Of a stretch of DNA of 64,000 nucleotides, positions 1-7,515 are shown one piece after another. Location: assembly GCA_934277545.1 (NCBI GenBank), contig CAKQUG010000006.1, positions 1-64,000 on the forward strand, given 5' to 3'. The DNA is from an uncultured Alphaproteobacteria bacterium (lineage in GTDB: Bacteria; Pseudomonadota; Alphaproteobacteria; RF32; CAG-239). The notes under the pieces were generated by a model. That model had not been told where the DNA came from. It saw only the letters and a program-made list of their open reading frames with translations, and made no database searches. The position numbers were made by a program, and so were the translations under genes. Within the stretch, counting starts at the first letter, position 1; the number at the start of each line of letters is the position of its first letter.

Positions 1-73
1 GGTCTTGGATAATCCAACCGGCTTGTAATAACAAATTATCAATTTTTTGTCTTGCGTTTTCTTCAGGTGTCAT
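1..73 (-). CDS. hsdR: Type I restriction enzyme R subunit, N-terminal fragment (runs off the window)
   Basis: Reading the minus strand from an ATG at 73 gives MTPEENARQKIDNLLLQAGW followed by IIQD, open to the window edge. This resembles the conserved start of HsdR-type subunits (ARxxIDxLLxxAGWxIQD), the translocase/endonuclease of type I restriction systems. Only 24 residues are visible, so nuclease and helicase domains cannot be checked. No strong ribosome site is seen upstream. Its position directly downstream of rloA/rloB on the same strand fits, because RloA and RloB were first named as ORFs linked to type I restriction loci. The call rests on a short N-terminal match. Confidence 0.6.
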   Translation of the reverse strand, partial: MTPEENARQKIDNLLLQAGWIIQD

Positions 74-242
74 TTTTCGGCTCTACATCGTTATTTTTCC
101 TAAAGTTTATTATTTTTTCCAAATATCAGCAAGCAAAAAAATGAGTCCTCCTCAATTATTTATAAAAAAAGTGAATAAATTAAAAGGGATAGACTTATTT
201 GAATATGTTAGTGATTTTGTTAAAATTGTTTAACTTTTAGGG

Positions 243-890
243 TTATTTTTGTATGCAATTAGCTAGTTTATCTTTATCAACTATTTCATCTAAAATAATT
301 TGTGCGTTAGTGTATGTTGTATCATAATCTAAAAAATGTAGAGCATAGGCATTTTTAACGGCCTTTGGAAAATCATTTTTCAATATTTCAAAAATACCAA
401 AGCAATTCTTTAGTTCTTTGATATTTGGAATTTGTTTATTATATGTGGAATTGATTTGTTTTAAACAATTTTTAGCACAATCATCAGAGTCGGAAAATGT
501 AGGAGCTTTATTTGTAGTATGTAAATAAAGCCAATATTCATAGCAGGGGTTATTGTATATTTTGGAAATTGAATCTTTTTTATTTTTCATTATATTATAA
601 ATATCGCTTATTTTATTATCATCCTTGTCAAAACAAGCTACAATTTCAAATCCTTTAGGATATGCAGCTTTATGTTTCTCCATTAATTCTAACTTGTTTT
701 TAGCCGATTCATAAACTTTTTTAGCTGTATTACCATTATCTGAATGATTAATATCAATCTTTATATTGGATTTTAGGTATGGCTTTAACCCGTTCAAATA
801 ATAACACATAGATTTTTCATCTTCGCAAATAAATGAATAAATTTTATTAGGATAGTTGGATAATACTTTTGTGTTTAATTTTCTGGACAT
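243..890 (-). CDS. rloB: RloB-like TOPRIM-fold protein of the RloA/RloB (AbiL-like) defence module
   Basis: A 215-residue protein with RloB-family features: FICEDEKSMCYYLNGL near residues 20-35 supplies the conserved acidic site, VACFDKDDN near 84-92 supplies an acidic D-x-D-D patch, and NNPCYEYWLYLH near 113-124 matches the family's NPxFExWLLLH block. RloB proteins have a TOPRIM-like fold and act as presumed nuclease effectors with an AAA ATPase partner, as in AbiL and the related PARIS pair. The ATG (888-890) directly follows the rloA stop (891-893), so translation is probably coupled. Very AT-rich compared with the core genes after 3.3 kb. Effector activity is inferred from family knowledge. 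Confidence 0.75.
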   Translation of the reverse strand: MSRKLNTKVLSNYPNKIYSFICEDEKSMCYYLNGLKPYLKSNIKIDINHSDNGNTAKKVYESAKNKLELMEKHKAAYPKGFEIVACFDKDDNKISDIYNIMKNKKDSISKIYNNPCYEYWLYLHTTNKAPTFSDSDDCAKNCLKQINSTYNKQIPNIKELKNCFGIFEILKNDFPKAVKNAYALHFLDYDTTYTNAQIILDEIVDKDKLANCIQK

Positions 891-2177
891 TTAAAAATCC
901 TTTATGTTTGGAACTGCACCATATACACCATCCATATATGCTTCCTGAAATGATGTATTTTTTCGTTTTAGTACATCTTTGAAGTCACTCAAAGAATATA
1001 GAGATGATGAAAAACCATTGGTTATAGATTTATCTACAAACCATATTTGATCTCGAGTTAAATGTTTTCCATCCATTAAATAATAAGCGTGTGATGCAAA
1101 GATAAGTTGAGCATTATTTTTATTTATTTCAGGATTATTAAACAAATCAACAATATATTTAACCAAATATGGGTGCAAAGTATTATCCATTTCATCTATA
1201 ATTAAAATTTTCCCGCTTTCTATAGCATTTAAAACAGGTCCTGTTATAGATAAAAACTTTTCAGTCCCTTCGGATTCCATTTCATTAAAATCAAACTCTT
1301 TTAGCTCGCCATTTTCAGTTTTATGATAGCTCTTTGTATCAAATATTTTTGCTGTTCCTGCCATTAACGCTTGTTTAATTTTTGTAGGAACCTCTTTTTT
1401 GGACTCTGTAAACATATTTATAATTTCTTCTGAAGGAACATTTCTAACAGCTATGTTTTCTAAGCCTAAATCAGCTTTTTTTACTAAATTTATAATTTTT
1501 TCGCCACGTCCTTCAAGAATCGCATTAAGAGAAAATCCCTTGTTTAACATTGAAACATCAGCAACAACTATTTTCTTTGTGATAAAGTCATAAACATTTT
1601 TAATTTCTGTTAACTCACATTTACGATTATTCACAATATCTGATAACAATAAGCGATTATTTAGGACTTCATTGCACCATGATTGTAAAATTCCTGTAGA
1701 TTTTCTAAACATCATTTTACCATCAACATAATGTCTTTCAAAAACTAACTTGGCTCTATTACTGCCAGTTTGAGAAATATTATAGCTATATAAAATTTCA
1801 TTTTGGACAACGTTTGTTAATAGACTAAATTTATAGTCATACAATATATCGTCCACTATAAATTTAATATTAAAATTCATTGGTTGTTTATCATAGCCAT
1901 CAGTTAATGCGTAAAATTCGGGAGGAAAAATATCATCTACTATATATTTTGAACTATTTTTAACTATAAATGAAAAATACATAAAAGCACGTATTATATT
2001 AGATTTTCCTGAAGCATTTGCACCAAAAATACCTGATGAACGATAAAGTTGAGGAGCTCTCTTCATATTGGTATTTATAATATTGTATTCATTTCCATTT
2101 TGAGAGACAGGTTCCATTGAGAAAACCGCCTCTTCCTTAAAGCTTCTAAAGTTGCTAAAATTGAATTCAATAAGCAT
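891..2177 (-). CDS. rloA: RloA-like AAA ATPase, partner of RloB
   Basis: An AAA_15/AAA_21 (OLD/RecF-like) ATPase. From the start at 2177, GIFGANASGKSN (about 49-60) is Walker A, ILIIDEMDNTLHP (about 325-337) is Walker B with a following His, and LIFASHAYYLMD (about 362-373) is the D-loop/H-switch region. The N-terminus MLIEFNFSNFRSFKEE is typical of the family. I prefer the ATG at 2177 because GAAAGG lies eight bases upstream; an in-frame ATG at 2207 has no ribosome site. Such ATPases sense phage-derived triggers and release or activate their partner, here RloB encoded next. First gene of the minus-strand unit rloA-rloB-(gap)-hsdR. Confidence 0.8.
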   Translation of the reverse strand: MLIEFNFSNFRSFKEEAVFSMEPVSQNGNEYNIINTNMKRAPQLYRSSGIFGANASGKSNIIRAFMYFSFIVKNSSKYIVDDIFPPEFYALTDGYDKQPMNFNIKFIVDDILYDYKFSLLTNVVQNEILYSYNISQTGSNRAKLVFERHYVDGKMMFRKSTGILQSWCNEVLNNRLLLSDIVNNRKCELTEIKNVYDFITKKIVVADVSMLNKGFSLNAILEGRGEKIINLVKKADLGLENIAVRNVPSEEIINMFTESKKEVPTKIKQALMAGTAKIFDTKSYHKTENGELKEFDFNEMESEGTEKFLSITGPVLNAIESGKILIIDEMDNTLHPYLVKYIVDLFNNPEINKNNAQLIFASHAYYLMDGKHLTRDQIWFVDKSITNGFSSSLYSLSDFKDVLKRKNTSFQEAYMDGVYGAVPNIKDF

Positions 2178-2339
2178 TTTAAGCCTTTCTTTATCAAATT
2201 TAATCATAAAACTACTTAAAATATAATATAATTTATTTTATAAAAAAGTCAATTCCAAAATAAAAAGCATTAATTTTACTATACTAATGTGATACTACCT
2301 GTATAAGTATGTAGAATTTAATACGTTCGTTACAGAAAT

Positions 2340-2455
2340 CCCCCAATTTATCGGGGGTGAATGCAAAGGTGTCGTTAGACACCGTTCCACGCCAACGAGC
2401 GTGGTCAAACCAAAGGTTTGTATCAATAATAGAACCCCCCCCAGTTTACTAGGGG
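2340..2455. repeat. Cluster of five consecutive hairpins
   Basis: Five short perfect hairpins follow one another: CCCCC/GGGGG (2340-2344 with 2353-2357), GGTGTC/GACACC with a GTTA loop (2368-2383), CCACGC/GCGTGG (2387-2404), CAAACC/GGTTTG with an AAA loop (2406-2420), and CCCC/GGGG (2439-2455). The outer two resemble each other (CCCCAATTTATC and CCCCAGTTTACT). No ORF covers the stretch and no T-run follows any stem, so this is not a simple terminator. It may be a small structured RNA, a repeat of mobile origin, or a protein-binding array at the island edge. Function unknown. Confidence 0.6.
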
Positions 2456-2640
2456 ATATCTATTTATTACTTTACATTATAACAACAAAAACTGTTTGTA
2501 ATTCTTCACTTGAACTCTTGAAGATGTGAAAATATAAAATAATAAAAAAAGAGTAACGAATGCGAAGTAATAAATTTACAAATTTAACAAGAGGGTCGGA
2601 AAAAATTCCGGCTCTTTCTGTTTTAAACGAAAGGCAAAAA

Positions 2641-2970
2641 ATGGACAACAAGATTAAGAAAATCCGAGAATTGAACGATAATTTACGGCAAAACTTTTCC
2701 GGTGGTAAAGTTATAGTGACAAGAGGTGTTGCTGATTTACCTTTGGCTACACGGCTAAAAATTATACAAAAAGTCCAAAGTTTTAATAATTTCAACGCAA
2801 GCAACGACCCTTACGGCGAACATGATTTTGGAGCTTTTGACTTAGAGGGTGTTACTTACTTTTGGAAAATTGACTATTACGACCATGATTATTTATATTT
2901 AAGCCCCGATGCCGCTGACCCGAATGTAACAAACCGAGTCTTAACAATTATGCGGGCTGATGAATATTAA
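2641..2970 (+). CDS. DUF3768 family protein
   Basis: A 109-residue protein matching DUF3768, a small family common on alphaproteobacterial plasmids, phages and islands. Conserved parts visible: IRELNDNLRQ at the start, VTRGVADLP, the block ASNDPYGEHDFGAF, FWKIDYYD, and a C-terminal NRVLTIMRADEY. The start at 2641 is chosen because GAAAGGC precedes it at proper spacing; the reading frame extends 27 codons upstream without another signal. Its biochemical role is unknown. It stands alone between the hairpin cluster and the tRNA-Arg gene, consistent with cargo of an integrated element. Confidence 0.8.
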   Translation: MDNKIKKIRELNDNLRQNFSGGKVIVTRGVADLPLATRLKIIQKVQSFNNFNASNDPYGEHDFGAFDLEGVTYFWKIDYYDHDYLYLSPDAADPNVTNRVLTIMRADEY

Positions 2971-3055
2971 ATAATAAAAAATCATTTGTAATACCCTTAA
3001 AAAGTGGGACAGGAGTGGGACAGATTTTTAAAATAAGCAAATTTAAAGTAAAAAT

Positions 3056-3091
3056 AAAGGCTCTCAGATTCTTCTGAAAGCCTTTATTTTT
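3056..3091. terminator. Bidirectional intrinsic terminator between DUF3768 gene and tRNA-Arg
   Basis: Stem AAAGGCT (3056-3062) pairs with AGCCTTT (3079-3085), with an inner TCAG/CTGA helix; T-rich flanks occur on both strands. It can end the plus-strand DUF3768 transcript and the minus-strand tRNA-Arg transcript. Confidence 0.75.
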
Positions 3092-3095
3092 CTAA

Positions 3096-3172
3096 TGGCG
3101 CGCTCGGCGGGACTCGAACTCACAACCTTCTGATCCGTAGTCAGATGCTCTATCCAATTAAGCTACGAGCGC
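3096..3172 (-). tRNA. tRNA-Arg (ACG anticodon)
   Basis: The minus strand folds as a 77-nt cloverleaf: acceptor GCGCTCG pairs with CGAGCGC, followed by discriminator G and an encoded CCA. The anticodon arm is CTGACTACGGATCAG with anticodon ACG (normally edited to ICG), and the T-arm GTTCGAGTC is intact. Its 3' end faces the AT-rich island (1-3090), as expected for a tRNA used as an integration site. A direct repeat of GTGGGAC (3004-3010 and 3015-3021) lies just beyond. Confidence 0.95.
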
Positions 3173-3336
3173 AGCGACTGGATATTTTAATAGAACAAAA
3201 AAAATATAATTGCAAGCACTTTTTTTAATTTTTTTAAAATTTTTGCACAAACCCTTAATTCTTTAATTGTTTTTTTAATAAAAACACTTTACAAATAGAG
3301 CATTATTGAAAGTTAACTATAATATATAAGGCTTAT

Positions 3337-4542
3337 ATGATGAAAAAATTTATATTACTTTCGGCTACGGCACTGCTATTAACAGCTTGCGCGGCGAATG
3401 AAGTTCAATTTCCGGGCGTTGCACCTTCTCCGGTTTTGAATATCTCAAACAGCAGCGGTTCTTTCGTCGGGAAAAAAGTCAATGAATTTACCAGAGAATA
3501 CAACAACATACATAATTCCATAAATTCCAGCGCGCAAAAACTGGCGCAAATCAGTCAATCCATTGCCGAAGCCGATTCGGAATATAATGCGGTTATCAAC
3601 ACCATTGAAGCAAAATTGCAAGCCGGAACGACTCCTTCTAACCCGGATTTGGTAAAAGCGTTAAATCAGGCGCAGAAAAATTTAGGCACTTTAGAAAACG
3701 GAACCCAAGAATTAGCCTCTGTCGCCTCAGAAGTTGCCGCTCAACAAGAAAAATTAGCTGCGCTGAAATCAACGGTTAATGCCACCTATGCCATTCCGGG
3801 CGCTTATGATGTTGACCACGCCGATTTGAACATTATTACCGCGGCTTTGGAACAGCAGGAAAATACCAATGCAGATTTAATGCAGGCCGTAAAATCCGAT
3901 ATTGCGGACGAACAGAATAAATCTCAACAATTTCGAGCTGAAATTACACGTTTGAACGTTGATGTTGCCGCCGGATATATCAATAATTCTAACAGTATTT
4001 TACTTTCAAAGGACAACTCTGACGAATTTAAGACCATTAAACCGGTCAGCGTAAAAAAAGAACTGGCAAAAAATAAATCTGTGCGCAGTGATAAAAAAAG
4101 AGTTAAACTTGCTAAAAAATTTGGCGTTATTGAAACGGTAAAACCTGCTAAATCAAACAAACCGGCTCCTAAAAAAGCTACTACGCAAAGCGTGCAGAAA
4201 GCCTTAAAAACAAAATCACCGGTTCAGGCTAAAACCATTGTGGAAACCGCAAAGCCGATTGCCGGAACAATTTTTTCCAAAGATTTTCCTAACGAAAATG
4301 TTGAATATTATGCCGAGTTGAATCAAGTTCTGCTAAAAGCCATGGAAAATAATCCGGATTCAAAATTTGAGGTAATTGCGATTATGCCAATGGATTCCGG
4401 CGCCCAGGAAATGGTGCAAAATATCACGGCGCAAATTTTCGGTGATATGCTGACCATTGGTGTTCCGGCTGAAAACATGCAGGTTAGCGCCCGCAGTGAA
4501 CTTAGCAAAAAAGTTCCGACAGTAATAGTTGTCAAAAAATAA
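3337..4542 (+). CDS. Outer-membrane-type lipoprotein with coiled coil and OmpA-like C-terminus
   Basis: A 401-residue lipoprotein: residues 1-19 form a signal peptide ending in LLLTAC, a classical lipobox with lipidation at Cys18. About 45-210 is helical and coiled-coil-like with heptad spacing. About 225-300 is Lys/Ala/Pro-rich (KKRVKLAKKFG, KPAPKKATT), a linker that could lie across the cell wall. The last 95 residues (YYAELNQVLLKAMENNPDSKF to VIVVKK) look like a degenerate OmpA-type peptidoglycan-binding fold. AAGG precedes the tandem ATGs at 3337/3340. It is monocistronic, with its own terminator at 4551. The OmpA-like reading is inference; the lipoprotein call is firm. Confidence 0.7.
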   Translation: MMKKFILLSATALLLTACAANEVQFPGVAPSPVLNISNSSGSFVGKKVNEFTREYNNIHNSINSSAQKLAQISQSIAEADSEYNAVINTIEAKLQAGTTPSNPDLVKALNQAQKNLGTLENGTQELASVASEVAAQQEKLAALKSTVNATYAIPGAYDVDHADLNIITAALEQQENTNADLMQAVKSDIADEQNKSQQFRAEITRLNVDVAAGYINNSNSILLSKDNSDEFKTIKPVSVKKELAKNKSVRSDKKRVKLAKKFGVIETVKPAKSNKPAPKKATTQSVQKALKTKSPVQAKTIVETAKPIAGTIFSKDFPNENVEYYAELNQVLLKAMENNPDSKFEVIAIMPMDSGAQEMVQNITAQIFGDMLTIGVPAENMQVSARSELSKKVPTVIVVKK

Positions 4543-4550
4543 TTAACTTT

Positions 4551-4587
4551 GAAACTCCGCTGTTTTATGCCAGTGGAGTTTCTTTCT
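4551..4587 (+). terminator. Intrinsic terminator of the lipoprotein gene
   Basis: GAAACTCCGCTG and CAGTGGAGTTTC form a long stem with one mismatch, followed by TTTCTTTCTG. It starts nine bases after the stop codon at 4542. Confidence 0.8.
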
Positions 4588-4621
4588 GATTATTTTTTTC
4601 CCCATAAATGAGGAAAGAAAG

Positions 4622-4729
4622 ATGAAAAACAAGCAAACAAAAGCTCTCTCTGTAAATCATATCCGTCTGATTAAAGACACATTTTTTGCCATTACAAAGA
4701 TTCCTGTAAAGTTCTTCGATAAAATCTAA
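4622..4729 (+). CDS. Orphan 35-residue ORF homologous to the head of the prepilin gene at 57205
   Basis: ATG at 4622 is preceded by GAGGAAAGAAAG, a good ribosome site. The product begins MKNKQTKALSVNHIRLIKD and ends IPVKFFDKI. A homologous stretch, including the same ribosome site and start, lies at 57192-57316 upstream of a prepilin-like gene (MKNKQTKGLS..., then ...LIKGTFFAAT...EFFDKI in another frame). Here the frame closes at TAA right after FFDKI, and nothing pilin-like follows. It is either a detached leader cassette, a decayed prepilin gene or a small peptide gene. The similarity is visible base by base; function is unknown. Confidence 0.45.
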   Translation: MKNKQTKALSVNHIRLIKDTFFAITKIPVKFFDKI

Positions 4730-4957
4730 ATAGTTGGCAATAATACGCAAAAAAAACAAAACCGGCAAATGGCTCAGAAGTCTCGCTTACGACACCAATC
4801 ATTCTTTGATGTGAACAAAGTGAATTGACCGGAAAATCCGGAAATATTTTTTACTTAAAAAACTTATCTTTGTCTGATATTGATAGAGAACGCAAAGACT
4901 GCATCAAAAAAACGAAATTTGAGCATTAAGTTTTAGTTATTAAATACCGCAAACTAA
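4730..4957. other. Intergenic stretch without a recognisable gene
   Basis: After the orphan ORF the plus strand shows no further start with a ribosome site, and no pilin-like coding continues. A 67-codon minus-strand frame overlapping 4565-4768 has no ribosome site and overlaps the homologous cassette, so I do not treat it as a gene. Probably decayed sequence. Confidence 0.5.
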
Positions 4958-4988
4958 AAATCCGCTGTTTCAAAAAAAACAGCGGATT
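4958..4988 (-). terminator. Intrinsic terminator after the TatA-like gene
   Basis: AATCCGCTGTTT pairs with AAACAGCGGATT over 12 bp; on the minus strand it is followed by TTTTTAG. It ends the SPOR-nagZ-TatA-like operon. Confidence 0.85.
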
Positions 4989-5008
4989 GCTTCTAACTTA
5001 TATAAAAC

Positions 5009-5416
5009 TTAGTCAATATGACTCAAATCAACCGGCTTGTCTTCTTCGGCTTTTTCGTTTTCCTCTGTTGTGGCAACAGTTGTTTCTTGAGCTTGAGCAG
5101 TTTCTTCCGATTTCACTGCTGTTTTTTCACTTTCATCTTTATTGATATAGTTGCTCATAAATTGCAAAGCCTCTTCTGTTTCTTCCGGCGTATTTTCTTC
5201 CGTTTCTTTTTCGGCTTGAGGAGCATTTTTACGATTATCCATATCGGTTTTTACTTTTTCTATTTTGTCTTTCATAGTTTTAGAGCCTTCTTTTGCCGCG
5301 TCCAAACTATCCTTAAACTTTTCTTCAAGCATTTGACGCAAAGCCGGCAACTTTTCGGCATTAAAAACAGCCAAAACACCGACAATCACTAAAAACCAAC
5401 CAAAGAAACCATCCAT
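5009..5416 (-). CDS. TatA/TatB-like twin-arginine translocase subunit (probable)
   Basis: A 135-residue protein with one N-terminal membrane segment (GWFLVIVGVLAVF, about 6-18), then NAEKLPALRQMLEEKF, an amphipathic helix with the E-x-L-P arrangement seen in TatA/TatB (usually GPEKLP). The rest is acidic, Lys/Glu-rich and low in complexity. AGGAG lies seven bases before the ATG. Gene order supports the call: in alphaproteobacteria SPOR protein, nagZ, scpA, scpB, tatA, tatB often run together, and here the gene follows nagZ directly. The usual Phe-Gly hinge is replaced by Phe-Asn. It could instead be a structural relative without translocase function. Confidence 0.55.
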   Translation of the reverse strand: MDGFFGWFLVIVGVLAVFNAEKLPALRQMLEEKFKDSLDAAKEGSKTMKDKIEKVKTDMDNRKNAPQAEKETEENTPEETEEALQFMSNYINKDESEKTAVKSEETAQAQETTVATTEENEKAEEDKPVDLSHID

Positions 5417-5432
5417 ATTTTTTCTCCTTAAC

Positions 5433-6488
5433 TTATTTACGGATGCGGCTTAAAATTTCTGTCGCATCATAATCTGAATTGTACGTTATAATATTTTTCA
5501 GCGTTGCACAATATTTATTTTCAGCCTGTACATAGCTTTGTTTTTTCAGCGGACGGGCGATAATCTGCCGAACCACCGCCAGCCGTTCTGCCGCCTCATC
5601 GCTCAAAACCGCGCCGCTTGCAGCCAATTCGGCATTTGCGGCAAAATCGGCGTTTCCTAAGCAAACCGCGTCGCAGCCGGCAGCAAGAGTTCTTTGCGTC
5701 CGCTCGCTTATCGAGCCTTTAAGCGCCTGCATCATCACAGCATCAGAAACCAAAAATCCGTTGAAACCGATATGTTTGCGAATAATATTCTGAATTACTT
5801 TTGCCGATTCGCTTGCCGGATAAACCGTATCAACCGCTGTCATCAAGATATGCGCCACCATACCCATTGGGGCGCTGTTCAACTGCTTAAACGGATAAAA
5901 ATCCTGTTCCAAGATTTCCAAATCATCATCAATCACCGGCAGTTCTAAATGCGGATCGCTTTGCGCCCGCCCATGTCCCGGCAGATGTTTTACACACGGA
6001 CAAACTCCGTTTGCCTCAAATTCCGCAACCATAGCCCTGCCCAGCTTGGCAATCTGCTTTTCATCTCCGGCAAAGCAGCGACCTTTCAGCACAGCTGAGG
6101 TAAAATCATAATACACATCTAAAACAGGTGCAAAATTAACATTCACGCCGCAATTTTTCAAATCGTACGAAGCTAAAAAAGCATGCTCACGCACCAAATC
6201 TTCCGTCGTTAAACGTACTTGCTCGCTAAGCGGCGTAAATTCAGGCTCGGTCAAACGGCGTACTCTTCCGCCTTCTTGGTCTACGGCAATTAAAACATCA
6301 TTCCGCCCGATTGTTTCTTTAATATCCCTGCACAGTCTTTGCAGCTGCGTTTTATTTTGCACATTGTTGCAGCCTTTGGCAAACAAACACACTCCCAACG
6401 GATTACAGCTTTCAAACAAGCGTTTTTCTTCATCGCTTAAAGAAAATCCCTGAACGGATAAAAATGCCGGAAGTATTTTTTTATTCAT
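5433..6488 (-). CDS. nagZ: Beta-N-acetylhexosaminidase (GH3)
   Basis: Cytoplasmic glycoside hydrolase family 3 enzyme that removes GlcNAc from GlcNAc-anhydroMurNAc peptides in cell-wall recycling. The 351 residues match the short single-domain NagZ length. The signature KHLPGHGRAQSDPHLELP (about 164-181) carries the Lys-His and the catalytic-loop Asp-His dyad; VAVDQEGGRVRRL (about 68-79) is the sugar-binding motif; LVSDAVMM (about 247-254) contains the nucleophile Asp. It starts six bases after the SPOR gene ends, so the two are cotranscribed. AnmK (34562) and the ROK kinase (35856) in this window would act downstream in the same pathway. Confidence 0.93.
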   Translation of the reverse strand: MNKKILPAFLSVQGFSLSDEEKRLFESCNPLGVCLFAKGCNNVQNKTQLQRLCRDIKETIGRNDVLIAVDQEGGRVRRLTEPEFTPLSEQVRLTTEDLVREHAFLASYDLKNCGVNVNFAPVLDVYYDFTSAVLKGRCFAGDEKQIAKLGRAMVAEFEANGVCPCVKHLPGHGRAQSDPHLELPVIDDDLEILEQDFYPFKQLNSAPMGMVAHILMTAVDTVYPASESAKVIQNIIRKHIGFNGFLVSDAVMMQALKGSISERTQRTLAAGCDAVCLGNADFAANAELAASGAVLSDEAAERLAVVRQIIARPLKKQSYVQAENKYCATLKNIITYNSDYDATEILSRIRK

Positions 6489-6494
6489 CGGATA

Positions 6495-7391
6495 TTATTT
6501 TTCCTTAGCTATGCAATCGCGCAGACCTTTGGCTTTTAATGCAGCGCAAGCCTGTGCAGCAGTTGCTTTATCAGCAAACGAACCGGCACGTAGACGATAA
6601 AACATTCCCTGTGCGCCTAAATCGGAAGTTTGTATTTCATGCGGCATTTTTTTCAGGTCCTCATACTTAGAAGACAAATCGGCCCATAATTTTTCAACAG
6701 CAGCTTTATTTTTTGAAGCGATAAACTGAATTTGCCAACCGCCGGCTGCAACGGCGGGCACTTTTTCCACAATGGCTTTAACTTCTGTTTTTGTCTGAGT
6801 TTCAGCTTTTTCGGCAGCTGCCGGCTTTGCGGTTTCAGCCAGCAAATCAGCAGGCTTGGCCGGAACATTGCCCCCGATTTCGGTTTCTTTCGCTTCGGTT
6901 TCTTTCGCTTCGGCTTTTACAGCTTCCGGCTTATTTGCGGCAACTTCATCTACAATCTGGTCCAAATTTGTAGCGTTAGCGTCAACATCAACAACCTCAG
7001 GCACAATATCCGGAAGTTTCGGAGTTTCCGGTTTAGGCAGCAAATTTTCCACAACCGTAGTGTCAACTTCTTTCTTTTCAACAATATTGTAAATATTTTT
7101 ATCCTGATTTGGGATATCCATTCCGCCCGGGTTTTCAGGTTTAATTTTGATGGCGGTTTGCGGACGGCGGATAATCGGAATTTCCTTTTCCGTTTCGGCA
7201 TATTGCGGTGCCAAAACCAACCAACCGACAACGCCGGCCAACGCCACTCCGGCAAATGTGCCCAAAAAATTATTGCGCGAACGCACCAGTTCTGTGCGGC
7301 GCTCTTCCAATGTGGCAATTTTCTGATTAGCCACTTTTTGCTTAAAATCGTTCAAATAATCGTCATCTTTATTCAATAAACCGGGATACAT
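6495..7391 (-). CDS. SPOR-domain membrane protein
   Basis: A 298-residue bitopic protein: a basic cytoplasmic N-terminus, one membrane segment near 43-62 (NFLGTFAGVALAGVVGWLVL), a long Ala/Glu/Lys-rich periplasmic linker (about 75-215), and a C-terminal SPOR domain (about 218-295: GWQIQFIASKNKAAVEKLW to LKAKGLRDCIAKE). SPOR domains bind denuded glycan strands at division septa. First gene of the operon with nagZ and the TatA-like gene, the usual alphaproteobacterial neighbourhood. The linker is low in complexity, so its exact length is probably not conserved. Confidence 0.85.
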   Translation of the reverse strand: MYPGLLNKDDDYLNDFKQKVANQKIATLEERRTELVRSRNNFLGTFAGVALAGVVGWLVLAPQYAETEKEIPIIRRPQTAIKIKPENPGGMDIPNQDKNIYNIVEKKEVDTTVVENLLPKPETPKLPDIVPEVVDVDANATNLDQIVDEVAANKPEAVKAEAKETEAKETEIGGNVPAKPADLLAETAKPAAAEKAETQTKTEVKAIVEKVPAVAAGGWQIQFIASKNKAAVEKLWADLSSKYEDLKKMPHEIQTSDLGAQGMFYRLRAGSFADKATAAQACAALKAKGLRDCIAKEK

Positions 7392-7515
7392 AGATAAACC
7401 TCATTCAAAAATTTTCTTCATTTTACGGGCTAATGTTTTAAAATCACTTAACAGAACAAAAATTTTCTTTTATTTCACAAAAAAGATACTATAGTCAGAA
7501 AAAAAGGATATGCTA

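Noticed and set aside
146..238. Plus-strand 30-codon ORF beginning MSPPQLFIKKVNK
   Set aside because: No convincing ribosome site or promoter, low complexity and AT-rich; likely chance between hsdR and rloB.
2340..2455. CRISPR array
   Set aside because: The hairpins differ from each other and are not equally spaced direct repeats; no cas genes are present.
2472..2804. Minus-strand 110-codon frame overlapping the DUF3768 gene
   Set aside because: Overlaps a confidently recognised family on the other strand and has no ribosome site.
4565..4768. Minus-strand 67-codon ORF
   Set aside because: Antisense to the repeated head cassette, no ribosome site, no family resemblance.
6732..7379. Plus-strand 215-codon ORF opposite the SPOR gene
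   Set aside because: Phe/Arg-rich translation of the Glu/Lys/Ala linker in antisense; a coding shadow.
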